64,000 nt of DNA, from assembly GCA_028687545.1 (NCBI GenBank), contig JAQTZZ010000012.1, forward strand, positions 24,315-88,314, given 5' to 3'. The notes beneath the pieces are model-generated. The model saw nothing but the letters and a program-made list of their open reading frames with translations, was not told the origin of the DNA and made no database searches. Shown here piece by piece: positions 49,999-58,941 of this stretch (within the stretch, counting starts at the first letter, position 1; each line of letters opens with the position of its first letter). This DNA comes from Candidatus Wallbacteria bacterium. Lineage in GTDB: Bacteria; Muiribacteriota; JAQTZZ01. The translations under genes and the position numbers were made by a program.

Positions 49999-51834
49999 TT
50001 AGAACAGTAAATATTCCACTCTGAAGCTCATGTTGTTGTCCACTGCATTTCCAGTATCTGAAATCTTCCAGGAAAGCTCCCAGTTCCAGGTGTTTTTACA
50101 GCTTCCCATCAGGCTCAGGTTCGAGACTGATCCTGTCTCCACAAGGCTGTATGAAGTTTTTAATTCGAACAAGGGGAAACTCAATCCAGTCCCGGCATCT
50201 GTCGTTCTGCTGCCCGCATGGGTTGAGCGCCCCAGATACAGCTTACAGCGCTTGAAACCGTAATTCATCCGGGAAAAAAAGTCATGATAATCATTGAAGC
50301 TGTATTTCCCATTCAGGAAAAATTCTTTAAGGCTGTAATTGCCTGAAAGATAGGGGCCATCATCGCAGCCTGACCTGGCATTCGAAAGATATCCGGCACC
50401 AATCCGTCCGAATTTTTCCCTCCTGAACAAGGCTGAATCATAAATCAGATTGCCAAGGCCATCCTGGTTTTCCCAGGCGTAGTTCCCTGTGAAACTCAAG
50501 TTGTCGGCCAGGAACTTCTCCCCGACCATGCTGGAACGGTGCTCTTCCCTCACACCTCCCAGACTGTAATGTTCGAGATACAGCCTGTCAGGTCCGAAAT
50601 TGAAATTATCCCTCATCACATAATAATATTCACGTTCCAGCGTGTCGTTGCGGCCAAGAAACCCGGAAAAATAATTGAACCCGCTCTCAGGCTTGTATAA
50701 ATTTGTGCGTAAAAAATGTGTCAGATCTCCTCCCAGACTTTCCTGCCTGTATTCACAGTCCATGCTGGAACGACCCACTTTCAAACCCCTGGATTCAAAT
50801 GGCATCTCTCTTTCTCCAAAATCGTAGCGGCCGTATTTCCTCAGAAAAAGTTCAGATTTCACTAGACCCCTGGACACAAGATTCAGATCACAACCCCTTT
50901 TTTCAGGGCTGAGGCTGACAGGTTTCAATCCCTGTTCGAGAGAATAGTAATTTACAGTATAACCAAGTTCTGCCGTTTCACCATTGGTAAGATTCAGCGC
51001 ATATCCGCTTTTTCCTCCGTGGTCACCGGTTTCCCCGAGATTGTATCTCAGATTCAGTGCCGAATCAGCAGGGAGCAGGAACTGTTCTGCACAGGTCAGC
51101 TGATGTTCCTGATCGACATCAGTACCGCTCTTTCCCGATTCGTAAAACCGGAACTCGGTCTGCCCGGCCCTGCCACCGGTACCGATAAATCTCTGGCGCT
51201 CGCTGTTATCGACTGCTCTGTAATAAACTGTGATCCGCTCGAAACTTGCGATCACATTCTGGAAGAACAGCATTCCGTTATCATAGTCCAGTGTATATTC
51301 AAAGTTTGAAATCAGCAGACGGTCGTCCAGATAAACGCGTTCCGACCCCATCACTACAGGCGATTTCTTTAAAAGATAGGGCCCCCTCTTCGATTGTCCG
51401 AAAAAATCCTCCCGGGCTGAGTTGCGATTCTCTTCAGAATACAGAAACATCATTTCCCGGCCTGGCATCCAGGAGTATCGCTCAGTCACACCCCTCATCA
51501 CCGGAAGTTTCAGCCCGAAGATTCCGTTGTCTTCCCAGTTCTGGTCACCCAGGCAGAAAGCGTTGTCCTCTGTTTTGTAATTCAGCGAGATCCTGCGGAG
51601 GCTGTCGCTGTTCAATTCATTCCTGTCGTCGTAATCCAGATACATCGAATAATCAGGGATCTCGTTCTGCAGCACGAAATTCAGGCTTTCCCTCCAGGGC
51701 TGTTCCAGGTTGGACTGGTCGAATTCAAAAGCCTTGGCTCCTTGCAGTTCCATGGCACCGAGCCTGACCGCGAAAAAGAAAAATGCGAGAAGAGCGCAGC
51801 TTTTCACCGAAATCTTATCGACCTTATTTATCAA
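49999..51834 (-). CDS. Probable outer-membrane beta-barrel protein
   Basis: A signal peptide precedes a 590-residue protein rich in alternating Tyr/Phe/Leu and polar residues, with short strands and loops through its second half ('FSRMNYGFKRCKLYLGRS', 'DNLSFTGNYAWENQDG'). It ends 'MSFRVEYLLF', an aromatic C-terminus of the type recognised by the BAM machinery. A separate N-terminal beta domain contains 'GPYLLKKSPVVMGSERVYLD' and 'FEYTLDYDNGMLFFQ', a motif set seen in exported proteins of several diderm phyla. The frame opens with TTG 51834; GTG 51807 would begin the signal peptide closer to its basic start. It is divergent from the giant HEAT/TPR genes. Ligand unknown. Confidence 0.7.
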   Translation of the reverse strand: MINKVDKISVKSCALLAFFFFAVRLGAMELQGAKAFEFDQSNLEQPWRESLNFVLQNEIPDYSMYLDYDDRNELNSDSLRRISLNYKTEDNAFCLGDQNWEDNGIFGLKLPVMRGVTERYSWMPGREMMFLYSEENRNSAREDFFGQSKRGPYLLKKSPVVMGSERVYLDDRLLISNFEYTLDYDNGMLFFQNVIASFERITVYYRAVDNSERQRFIGTGGRAGQTEFRFYESGKSGTDVDQEHQLTCAEQFLLPADSALNLRYNLGETGDHGGKSGYALNLTNGETAELGYTVNYYSLEQGLKPVSLSPEKRGCDLNLVSRGLVKSELFLRKYGRYDFGEREMPFESRGLKVGRSSMDCEYRQESLGGDLTHFLRTNLYKPESGFNYFSGFLGRNDTLEREYYYVMRDNFNFGPDRLYLEHYSLGGVREEHRSSMVGEKFLADNLSFTGNYAWENQDGLGNLIYDSALFRREKFGRIGAGYLSNARSGCDDGPYLSGNYSLKEFFLNGKYSFNDYHDFFSRMNYGFKRCKLYLGRSTHAGSRTTDAGTGLSFPLFELKTSYSLVETGSVSNLSLMGSCKNTWNWELSWKISDTGNAVDNNMSFRVEYLLF

Positions 51835-51906
51835 AAATGGAGTCCGTCAAAGACAGAGGAGATTTCTGCCGATAGGTAAAAAAGTCTTTTGCGAGGAAAT
51901 TTTTCC

Positions 51907-54900
51907 ATGCCGGAAAAGAATTTTGAACTTATCCTCCAACATGGTGCGGTTGAGGAAAAACGCGCAGCGCTGGAAGAACTTACTAAAATTAAATCCGGGG
52001 CATCTCTTTCACTCCTGTACCAGGCAGCGAATGAAGGTGGACTGGATATCCGCTATTCCGCCTGGTCGGCCCTGAGAAAACTGCGCGACTCAATCTGCTC
52101 TTCTTTCCTCGACCTTCCCGAGCAGGAACAGCATGAAATCGTTAATCTCTTTGAGAAACACAAGGATAGGGACGTTGTTCCTTTCCTCTGTGAAATTATC
52201 TATTGTGTACCTTATAAAGTCCTGGTCTATGTCGTCCAGTCCCTGGGAATAATCGGCGACAGGCGTGCGCTTTCCCACCTTCACGAACTCTGTCACAAGC
52301 CGGAACTCCACCCGTTCGTCAAATCAGCGCTTGTCAAAGCGCTGGGCAGGCTTGGAGATCAGGACGAAATTCCCATCCTGCAGGGTATGCTCAATTCCGG
52401 AGACAACCGGCTCAAAGCCAACACGATAGAAGCACTTGAATTCATCGGTGACAAAAAAATCATCCCGCTGATACTTCCTTTTTTACACGATCCCGATGAC
52501 CGTGTCCGGGCTTATGCAGCCAAGGCTCTCTGGAAACTCGGAGATGACAGCATGCTGGGGTCCTTTAAAGATCTGCTTAAAGTTCCGCAAACGGAAATTC
52601 GTGAAAGTGTAGTGTTCGCCCTGGGAGAAGCCCTTGATCCCAGGGTAATCCCCCTGCTGGCGGAACAACTGGATTGTCAGGACACAAAACTTCAGGACTC
52701 CACAATCAACGCCATTTCCAAGATAGCCAGATGGCATCCGAACAGGGAGACTTTTTTGAATATGGGCCAGGCTTATGGTTCCACATCTCCCTATGTCAGG
52801 GCCATGTTCCTGGACAAACTGGTGGAAATCGGGGAATATCTTGTCCGCCGCGAACTGTCTCCATCAGGAGCTGCAATGCTGTCGCCGCTCGCTGAGTCGC
52901 TGGCCCGCGACCGGCCTGACCACGCTGTGACTTTTCAAGAGCTTGTCTTTCAAAAGGACGGTACTGAAGCCAGCCTGAAATCCCTTTTGCATTACTATAA
53001 AAGAAGCGGCGACTTCCAGTCGCCGTTCCGCAAGGTTTACAGTCTGTTCAGGGAATTCCCGAAGCGTTATGGTTACAGTGAACTGTTCGGGGAATGCGTC
53101 ACCCCTGCTGAATCGCTTCTTCCATATCTGCCCGAACTCTGGCTGGCTGCTGCCGGAATCATGGGACCTGAAGAGTTTACAGGATTCAGCTCAAATTTTT
53201 TCAAGGAACTTGAAGTCCAGCTCGAACTTCTGCATTCGGCAGCCGAACTCTATATTCTGGAGAATTCGAAGCTGGACCGGAATGAACTCTTCCTGCGCCA
53301 GAATTCCATCCTGGAACGAGTCGATCAGAATCTGGCGGACACTCACCTCCAGCTTCTGAAAAAACTGCTGGTGGATGGAGAATTTTCAGGCCCCCTGGCA
53401 AAGCTAAATCACGTCCATTTCCTGCACCTCATGCAGCTTGCTGCGCAATCCGGGAAGCAACAGGCTGATTTATGCAAGGAAACTGCCTGCAAAGCAGTGA
53501 TTCTCCTCCTGACCCTCAAGCTGCTTCCAGCCGAATCGCGGGAATACTGGTGCCAGCGTTATGTTAACATCATGCCAAAGCTTCCGGAAGGACAGATCCC
53601 ATTGAAACCGCCTGTTGCGGAATACCTTGCACAGAGATTTATTGCCTGTGGATCTTATGATTCAGCTCTCTCAATCTATCAGAAAATTCTGGAAGAGCAG
53701 CCATCGGATCTTTTGATTCATCGCGAACTGGCATTAATTCACGAAATGCTTGGCAACCTGGACAATGCTGCTTCCGAATATGAGATTGTTGAAGAGCTGG
53801 CATCCAGCCAGGGGCAGCCTTACATCCAGTTCCTTGCCATCAGAAAGCTGATCACAATCTCACCCGAACGGGAAAAATACATCTCCAAACTCTCGGAGCT
53901 GGAATCGCCTTATTGTGAAAAATACAAAAACCTGCTCAGGAACGATCCCGACAATTACACAGTACTATCGCTGCTTTATGAGGCCAATCTGCTCTTGTAC
54001 CGTTTCCAGGAGGCTTTCCTGGGTCTGTCCTCATTGCAGAGGTTTATCCCGGAGCAGAAATTTCGCAGAGGCATGATCATGGAATTCATCGCCAAAACCC
54101 GAGGCTATGACAATAAAACCGCACTGCAGGCTTTTTTAATCCTCCTGTCCCGGGAGTTCGAAAATTCAGACCTGGAAGAATTTCATCTGCTGCTCCAGGA
54201 AATTAAAAAAGACCTCCCGCAGGAAACAGCATTGTCTGAACTCGACAGAGTCGAAGTCTTCCCGCTTGAAACCAGGGCCAGGCTGCTGATTCTGATCAAT
54301 TACGGCGACACTGGAGGGATTTTCGAGCTGATTTCAAGGCTTTATCTTAAAGAACACGAAAAAGTTCGGGAAATCATGGAATTTTTCGTGCGTTTCAAGG
54401 CTATCGAAAATTCCACTGCCAGGGCAGCAATCTTGACCATTCTCGGTGAATACTATGAGCGGACCAGGAAAATTGAGCAGAATCAGGAACTCTTCGATGA
54501 AATCAACAAGCTGGAACCCGGGGACACCATGATCCTGGAGAAAATTGCGGAAATCAACCTCCATCTCGGTAAAAACTCCCAGGCCCTCAATTACTATAAA
54601 AAGCTCACAGCCAGAGAACCGGATAATCCCAGTTATCTGCAGAAAATTGGTGATATTTTACAGTCTTCCGGGAATCAGGATGAGGCTTTTGAGGCTTTCC
54701 AGTCCGCCCTGAAAATTGACAGCACTCTTCAGAAGGAAATGAAGAAATGTCTGGAAATAATCGGGGATGAGCTTTGCGAAGGGCAGATCGACAAAGCCTA
54801 TACTAAATGCATGTTTTTTTCGGAAATCGCTGCCAAATCCTCAATGGCCGCTGAATTTTCCGAACTGCAGGAACTGATAGTAGATCAGCACGAAATCATG

Positions 54901-55368
54901 AAAAAAGTGGAAACCCTGATCGAAACTCATGAACCGGGAAAAATCCTGGAACAATTACAGGCGCTGCTCGAATCCAGCAGAGAAAACACTTTCTCGGTAA
55001 TCTGGGGGTTGAAGAAACTTCTGCAAATGAATCCCCCGAACCAGGATCTGATTAAATTCCAGCTCGGTGACTGCTATAGCAACCTTAAGGAATACGGGAA
55101 AGCCATGAACTGGTATGCCAGGACAGAGCAGGCCATGGGTAACGACGCCAGGGCAATGATGGCCTATTGCGCGATCAGGCTGGAGAGAGAGGACGAAGCC
55201 TTCCATCTTTTAAACAGAATCCCGAAAGAAGCTGTCCGTGAAAGCAACCTTCTAGTGGACGAATACAAGGAGCTCATCCGGATCTATGAGAAGAAGAATC
55301 CGGGCCGGGCGCAGATGATTAAAGACCTGCTCAGTGAAATCTTTCCAGGTTACGGTGCAGAAAAATGA
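51907..55368 (+). CDS. Giant HEAT- and TPR-repeat scaffold protein
   Basis: A 1153-residue soluble protein with no signal peptide or membrane helix. Residues about 25-300 are HEAT repeats ('KSALVKALGRLGDQDEIPIL', 'DDRVRAYAAKALWKLGDDSM'). A helical middle follows. TPR repeats lie near 580-690 ('ALSIYQKILEEQPSDLLIHR') and 860-1000 ('ALNYYKKLTAREPDNPSYLQ'). No catalytic motif is visible. ATG 51907 is favoured over TTG 51889 because GAGGA lies nine bases before it. Its stop overlaps the start of the next giant gene (ATGA), so the two are made together and probably form one complex. Confidence 0.78.
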   Translation: MPEKNFELILQHGAVEEKRAALEELTKIKSGASLSLLYQAANEGGLDIRYSAWSALRKLRDSICSSFLDLPEQEQHEIVNLFEKHKDRDVVPFLCEIIYCVPYKVLVYVVQSLGIIGDRRALSHLHELCHKPELHPFVKSALVKALGRLGDQDEIPILQGMLNSGDNRLKANTIEALEFIGDKKIIPLILPFLHDPDDRVRAYAAKALWKLGDDSMLGSFKDLLKVPQTEIRESVVFALGEALDPRVIPLLAEQLDCQDTKLQDSTINAISKIARWHPNRETFLNMGQAYGSTSPYVRAMFLDKLVEIGEYLVRRELSPSGAAMLSPLAESLARDRPDHAVTFQELVFQKDGTEASLKSLLHYYKRSGDFQSPFRKVYSLFREFPKRYGYSELFGECVTPAESLLPYLPELWLAAAGIMGPEEFTGFSSNFFKELEVQLELLHSAAELYILENSKLDRNELFLRQNSILERVDQNLADTHLQLLKKLLVDGEFSGPLAKLNHVHFLHLMQLAAQSGKQQADLCKETACKAVILLLTLKLLPAESREYWCQRYVNIMPKLPEGQIPLKPPVAEYLAQRFIACGSYDSALSIYQKILEEQPSDLLIHRELALIHEMLGNLDNAASEYEIVEELASSQGQPYIQFLAIRKLITISPEREKYISKLSELESPYCEKYKNLLRNDPDNYTVLSLLYEANLLLYRFQEAFLGLSSLQRFIPEQKFRRGMIMEFIAKTRGYDNKTALQAFLILLSREFENSDLEEFHLLLQEIKKDLPQETALSELDRVEVFPLETRARLLILINYGDTGGIFELISRLYLKEHEKVREIMEFFVRFKAIENSTARAAILTILGEYYERTRKIEQNQELFDEINKLEPGDTMILEKIAEINLHLGKNSQALNYYKKLTAREPDNPSYLQKIGDILQSSGNQDEAFEAFQSALKIDSTLQKEMKKCLEIIGDELCEGQIDKAYTKCMFFSEIAAKSSMAAEFSELQELIVDQHEIMKKVETLIETHEPGKILEQLQALLESSRENTFSVIWGLKKLLQMNPPNQDLIKFQLGDCYSNLKEYGKAMNWYARTEQAMGNDARAMMAYCAIRLEREDEAFHLLNRIPKEAVRESNLLVDEYKELIRIYEKKNPGRAQMIKDLLSEIFPGYGAEK

Positions 55369-58300
55369 GAAACCCCAAAAAATTCAATTCCCAGGATCTG
55401 GATTTTCATCTTCATTTCCTGATTGATGATATCTCTGATCCCGAGCCTTTTATTCCGGAATTGAGAAAAATCCTGGAGGAAGGCATCTGGAAAATCCTTT
55501 TCCAGTGCCTGTATAAGTCCTGCGAAGCACAACTAAAAAATCCCATCATTCCGAAAGATACCTGGGAAGCTTTGATACTGTTAAAAGTGCTTGCAAACAG
55601 AACAGGTGTTGCCTATTCGGAAGAGGATTTCAATGCTGCTGCAACTAATTTCGAGGAAAAAGCCCTCCTGCTCCGTCATCTTGCGGGATGCCGTCGAATT
55701 TCCGAACAGCCCTGGCTGGACACATACTGGAATCTTTATTTAAAGACAAAAAAAATCAGCCTGCACCCGGACCTGCCGGCAGTAATTCTGCTTGGTGGAA
55801 CGCTGCTCGAAATTCTCGGTTTGTCTAAGGAAGAACTGTCTCAGGAACTGCAGCAGTCCCGTAAAATCCTCGAACGTGACATCCTGATGCGCGGTATGGA
55901 TTGTTTTCTGCCAAATCCGTCGGAAATCCTGAAGAAACGCCCTGAACCCAAGCCTGCGAAAAAGGAAATCCCGGAAATAGATCTGGCCAGCAGGGTTGAA
56001 ATAAAGGCTCAGGAGGTAAAACCAGCTGAAACAGTTGAACTGGAAATAAAAATCCCGGAAATTCAGCTGGAAAAGGAACCCAGCTTAAGTGTTGAAATTT
56101 CTTCTGAACCACCTGTTCCAAAGCCGCAGATTTTGATTCAGGAAGTTGCGGCTGAATTATCCAAAGAGCAGAAAATAAAAAAGACTGATGCCGGATCTAA
56201 AATCCCGTCCCTACCGGATAATGCCACGGAAATCAAGACTGAAAGCGTAGAATTGCAGGCTGAACGGCTGCTTGAAGAGAGGGACATCCCAGGGCTGGAA
56301 GATGTATTGCATCGTAACAGATCTCAGCTTGCAGGAGAATCACTGCATCGATTCCACGAATGGATCTTCAGGCAGAAAAAGGATCAACAGTCTTTCAAGC
56401 TGATGCTGGACTCCTGCCTGGAATCGCTGGACGATTCCCGCACCATCGAGATTTTGAAAGATCTTCTCTCTTCATTCAGCCAGCCGATGATCGCCGAAGA
56501 ACTGCTGAAACTGTTGGAGAAACACGGAGATTTTCAGGAAATGCTGGAGCTCTTCACCCGTCTGGGCCATCCGAGCGGCAATCAGCTGAAAGCAAAGCTG
56601 AATCAACTGATCCAGCTGGCTGAAATCCGCAACTCTCTATCAGGCATGATGTCGCTGCTGGAGTTCTACCTGGAAAAATGGCCTGACGACTGTAACAAGC
56701 AGTCACAATACCTGGAAGTGCTTGTGAATCAGGGAAACCAGAAGCAGATCATAGTTCAGGCGGAAAATCTGCTTGAATCCGGACAGCTTCCCAGGCTGGA
56801 AGGACTGCTGGAGCGGGTGGAAAATGCTGGCATCAGCACCCTGCAGCTCAAATCTCTCAAGCTTCAACTTCTCAAACAGAAGGGAGAAACCGCCGCCTAT
56901 TTCAGCCTGGCCCGGGAAATTGTCAGAGAAACAGATGATCACAAGCTGGCCATCAGCACTCTGAAACATTATTTTTCTACCGGAGACGGTGAAAATCTCT
57001 CTCTGATACTTGAAGCGCTGCCTGCGAAGGGTAAGTATTTACATCTGCTGATGGAACTTGCGTCCAGAGTTCAGGATGCAGGCATCTTCCTGATCCTCTC
57101 ACGAAAAATCTGTGAAATAGACAAGGATAAAGCCGTTCATCTCTCAAGACTGGCGGAAAAATTTGCAGAGAAGCTGATGGAAAAGCCTGACGGCATGCTC
57201 CGTGAATTGGCGGATTTTTTCTCCCCTCTGCTTTTCTCTTTGACAGAGCCGTGGTATCAGCATCTCTGGCGGAAAAAATGCCTGTCTCCTGACGAGTATG
57301 AGAAAATTCTCAGTGAACATAATCGGATCGACCAGCTGCTCTCATTCTGGAAAGAAACCGGTTGCTCCGGCAAAAAGCTGCAGGAAAAACTGCGCCTTCT
57401 GGAACGTTCACTGTTACCCGAAAAAAGCCCATTTTTGCCGGTTGTCTATCGTGAACTGGCAACTCTTTCCCCTGACCAGGAAAATTACCGCTCGCTGCTT
57501 CAATCGCTCTTTGATTTCGGAATCTACAACGAGATCCCGGACCTGCTCTGGTTCGTTTTTAGGAATCACCAGGACTCCGGATTCTGTGAAAGCCTGATCC
57601 TGCAGTTGAAAAAGAACAGGTTTTTCCCTCATGATTTGAAAAGGCTGCTGATTTTATCACTGCTTAAGAACAATACCAGCGATAAATACGCCAAGGAAAT
57701 GACGGAATGGGGTACCCTGCTGCTGCGAGAGGCTGCTCAGCTGGAAAAGCTTTCCGCAGAACTTCTGGAAATGGAACTGTCGGAAGCTTTCATAACAGCG
57801 ACAATCAAGATTGAACCGCAGGAAACTCTGGAAATTGCCTGCCTCCTCTATCATGAGGCAGACCGGGCCGGGAAAAAGCTTCTGCAGTCGCATCTGGGTA
57901 TTTTCCTCCTGGAACACGGAAAAGACAGCTTCATCCATGAAACGCTCGGGCTGCTGATGGAGTTCGGGGAATGGACCAGAGCACTTGAAATAATCGAATC
58001 CAGGCCTGAAAAATCAAGTTATCTGGGTGAAATTAAAACCCTCACCAGGATTGGCAATGAGCGCGCGATCCTGCTTCTCTTCACAGCTTTCTGCGAATCA
58101 GCGGATTTCGAAAACCTGGAAAAGGAAGGATGCTTGTTTTTCAGGGGAACTGAAAATCTGCTGGTTTTTCTGAAAAAAAACGGATTTCATCTGCCTTATC
58201 TGCATGTTCTTTTAAAGCAACAGTCAGTACCGGACCTGTCGGAGCTGTTCTCGGAAATGGTCAGGAACGAGGACTGGAAAACACTGGTTGAAGCTGCGGA

Positions 58301-58862
58301 ACTGTCCATCCAAAGCGGCAGCAGCAGGCTTGAGTATTTCCACTTTCTCGTGCTCGGACTGGAGCGGCTTGGCCGCAAAGCGGAACTGGCCCTGAACCTG
58401 CCGCGATATCTCGAAAATATCTCAGGAACCGGTAAGTTGGAACTTCTGATCCAGGCCGAAGAATTTGAAAGAGCGGCCCGCGAATGCGGCAACCTGCATG
58501 CTTCAGGCTATCAGGATCACGATTACCTGTTCCGCAAGCTGTCTGAAATCAGATTCAAGAAGTATCTCAAAACCAAAAAAGAAGACCCTGAATTCTCGCT
58601 TTACATGGCGCGGATTCTCAAGTCTCGCGGAGAGCTGCAAAAGTCGGTGGCGGAATATGAAAACTACCTGGTCAACTATCCACAGGATGAGCAGGCTACA
58701 TACGAACTCCTGAAACTCTGCCGGGAGCTGAAATACATGGAAAAGCTCCCGGAGCTCGCCAGGAAGCTCAATAAATTCAAGCCGGATTCACAGGAATACC
58801 TGCTGCTTTTAGACGAGATCACAGGGGACGTGAAGCTGAAACGGATGTATGGGCTGCATTGA
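55365..58862 (+). CDS. Giant helical-repeat protein, partner of the HEAT/TPR protein
   Basis: A 1165-residue protein translated from an ATGA overlap with the upstream HEAT/TPR gene. The first 190 residues are helical. Residues about 185-300 form a Pro/Glu/Lys-rich linker ('EVKPAETVELEIKIPEIQ'). The remaining 850 residues are degenerate TPR-like helix pairs ('LLEKHGDFQEMLELFTRLG', 'YMARILKSRGELQKSVAEYE'). I see no enzymatic motif or signal peptide. The acidic-basic linker is probably flexible. It ends at a terminator, closing a two-gene operon. Its role is most likely as a large cytoplasmic scaffold; function unknown. Confidence 0.72.
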   Translation: MRNPKKFNSQDLDFHLHFLIDDISDPEPFIPELRKILEEGIWKILFQCLYKSCEAQLKNPIIPKDTWEALILLKVLANRTGVAYSEEDFNAAATNFEEKALLLRHLAGCRRISEQPWLDTYWNLYLKTKKISLHPDLPAVILLGGTLLEILGLSKEELSQELQQSRKILERDILMRGMDCFLPNPSEILKKRPEPKPAKKEIPEIDLASRVEIKAQEVKPAETVELEIKIPEIQLEKEPSLSVEISSEPPVPKPQILIQEVAAELSKEQKIKKTDAGSKIPSLPDNATEIKTESVELQAERLLEERDIPGLEDVLHRNRSQLAGESLHRFHEWIFRQKKDQQSFKLMLDSCLESLDDSRTIEILKDLLSSFSQPMIAEELLKLLEKHGDFQEMLELFTRLGHPSGNQLKAKLNQLIQLAEIRNSLSGMMSLLEFYLEKWPDDCNKQSQYLEVLVNQGNQKQIIVQAENLLESGQLPRLEGLLERVENAGISTLQLKSLKLQLLKQKGETAAYFSLAREIVRETDDHKLAISTLKHYFSTGDGENLSLILEALPAKGKYLHLLMELASRVQDAGIFLILSRKICEIDKDKAVHLSRLAEKFAEKLMEKPDGMLRELADFFSPLLFSLTEPWYQHLWRKKCLSPDEYEKILSEHNRIDQLLSFWKETGCSGKKLQEKLRLLERSLLPEKSPFLPVVYRELATLSPDQENYRSLLQSLFDFGIYNEIPDLLWFVFRNHQDSGFCESLILQLKKNRFFPHDLKRLLILSLLKNNTSDKYAKEMTEWGTLLLREAAQLEKLSAELLEMELSEAFITATIKIEPQETLEIACLLYHEADRAGKKLLQSHLGIFLLEHGKDSFIHETLGLLMEFGEWTRALEIIESRPEKSSYLGEIKTLTRIGNERAILLLFTAFCESADFENLEKEGCLFFRGTENLLVFLKKNGFHLPYLHVLLKQQSVPDLSELFSEMVRNEDWKTLVEAAELSIQSGSSRLEYFHFLVLGLERLGRKAELALNLPRYLENISGTGKLELLIQAEEFERAARECGNLHASGYQDHDYLFRKLSEIRFKKYLKTKKEDPEFSLYMARILKSRGELQKSVAEYENYLVNYPQDEQATYELLKLCRELKYMEKLPELARKLNKFKPDSQEYLLLLDEITGDVKLKRMYGLH

Positions 58863-58887
58863 CCTGGATGGCGGCCGGAAGTTGATT

Positions 58888-58917
58888 AAAAAGGGCTGAA
58901 ACTAATCAGCCCTTTTT
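58888..58917. terminator. Bidirectional intrinsic terminator
   Basis: A perfect 12-bp stem (58888-58899 with 58906-58917) with AAAAAGGGCTGA on the left and a T-run on the right around a six-base loop. It serves both the plus-strand repeat-protein operon and the minus-strand lipoprotein gene. Confidence 0.92.
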
Positions 58918-58941
58918 TAATGATAAGCAGTTTTCAACCCG

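Noticed and set aside
49999-51834. Type IX or type V secretion component
   Set aside because: Only general beta-barrel features are visible; no passenger, POTRA or T9SS motif was found.
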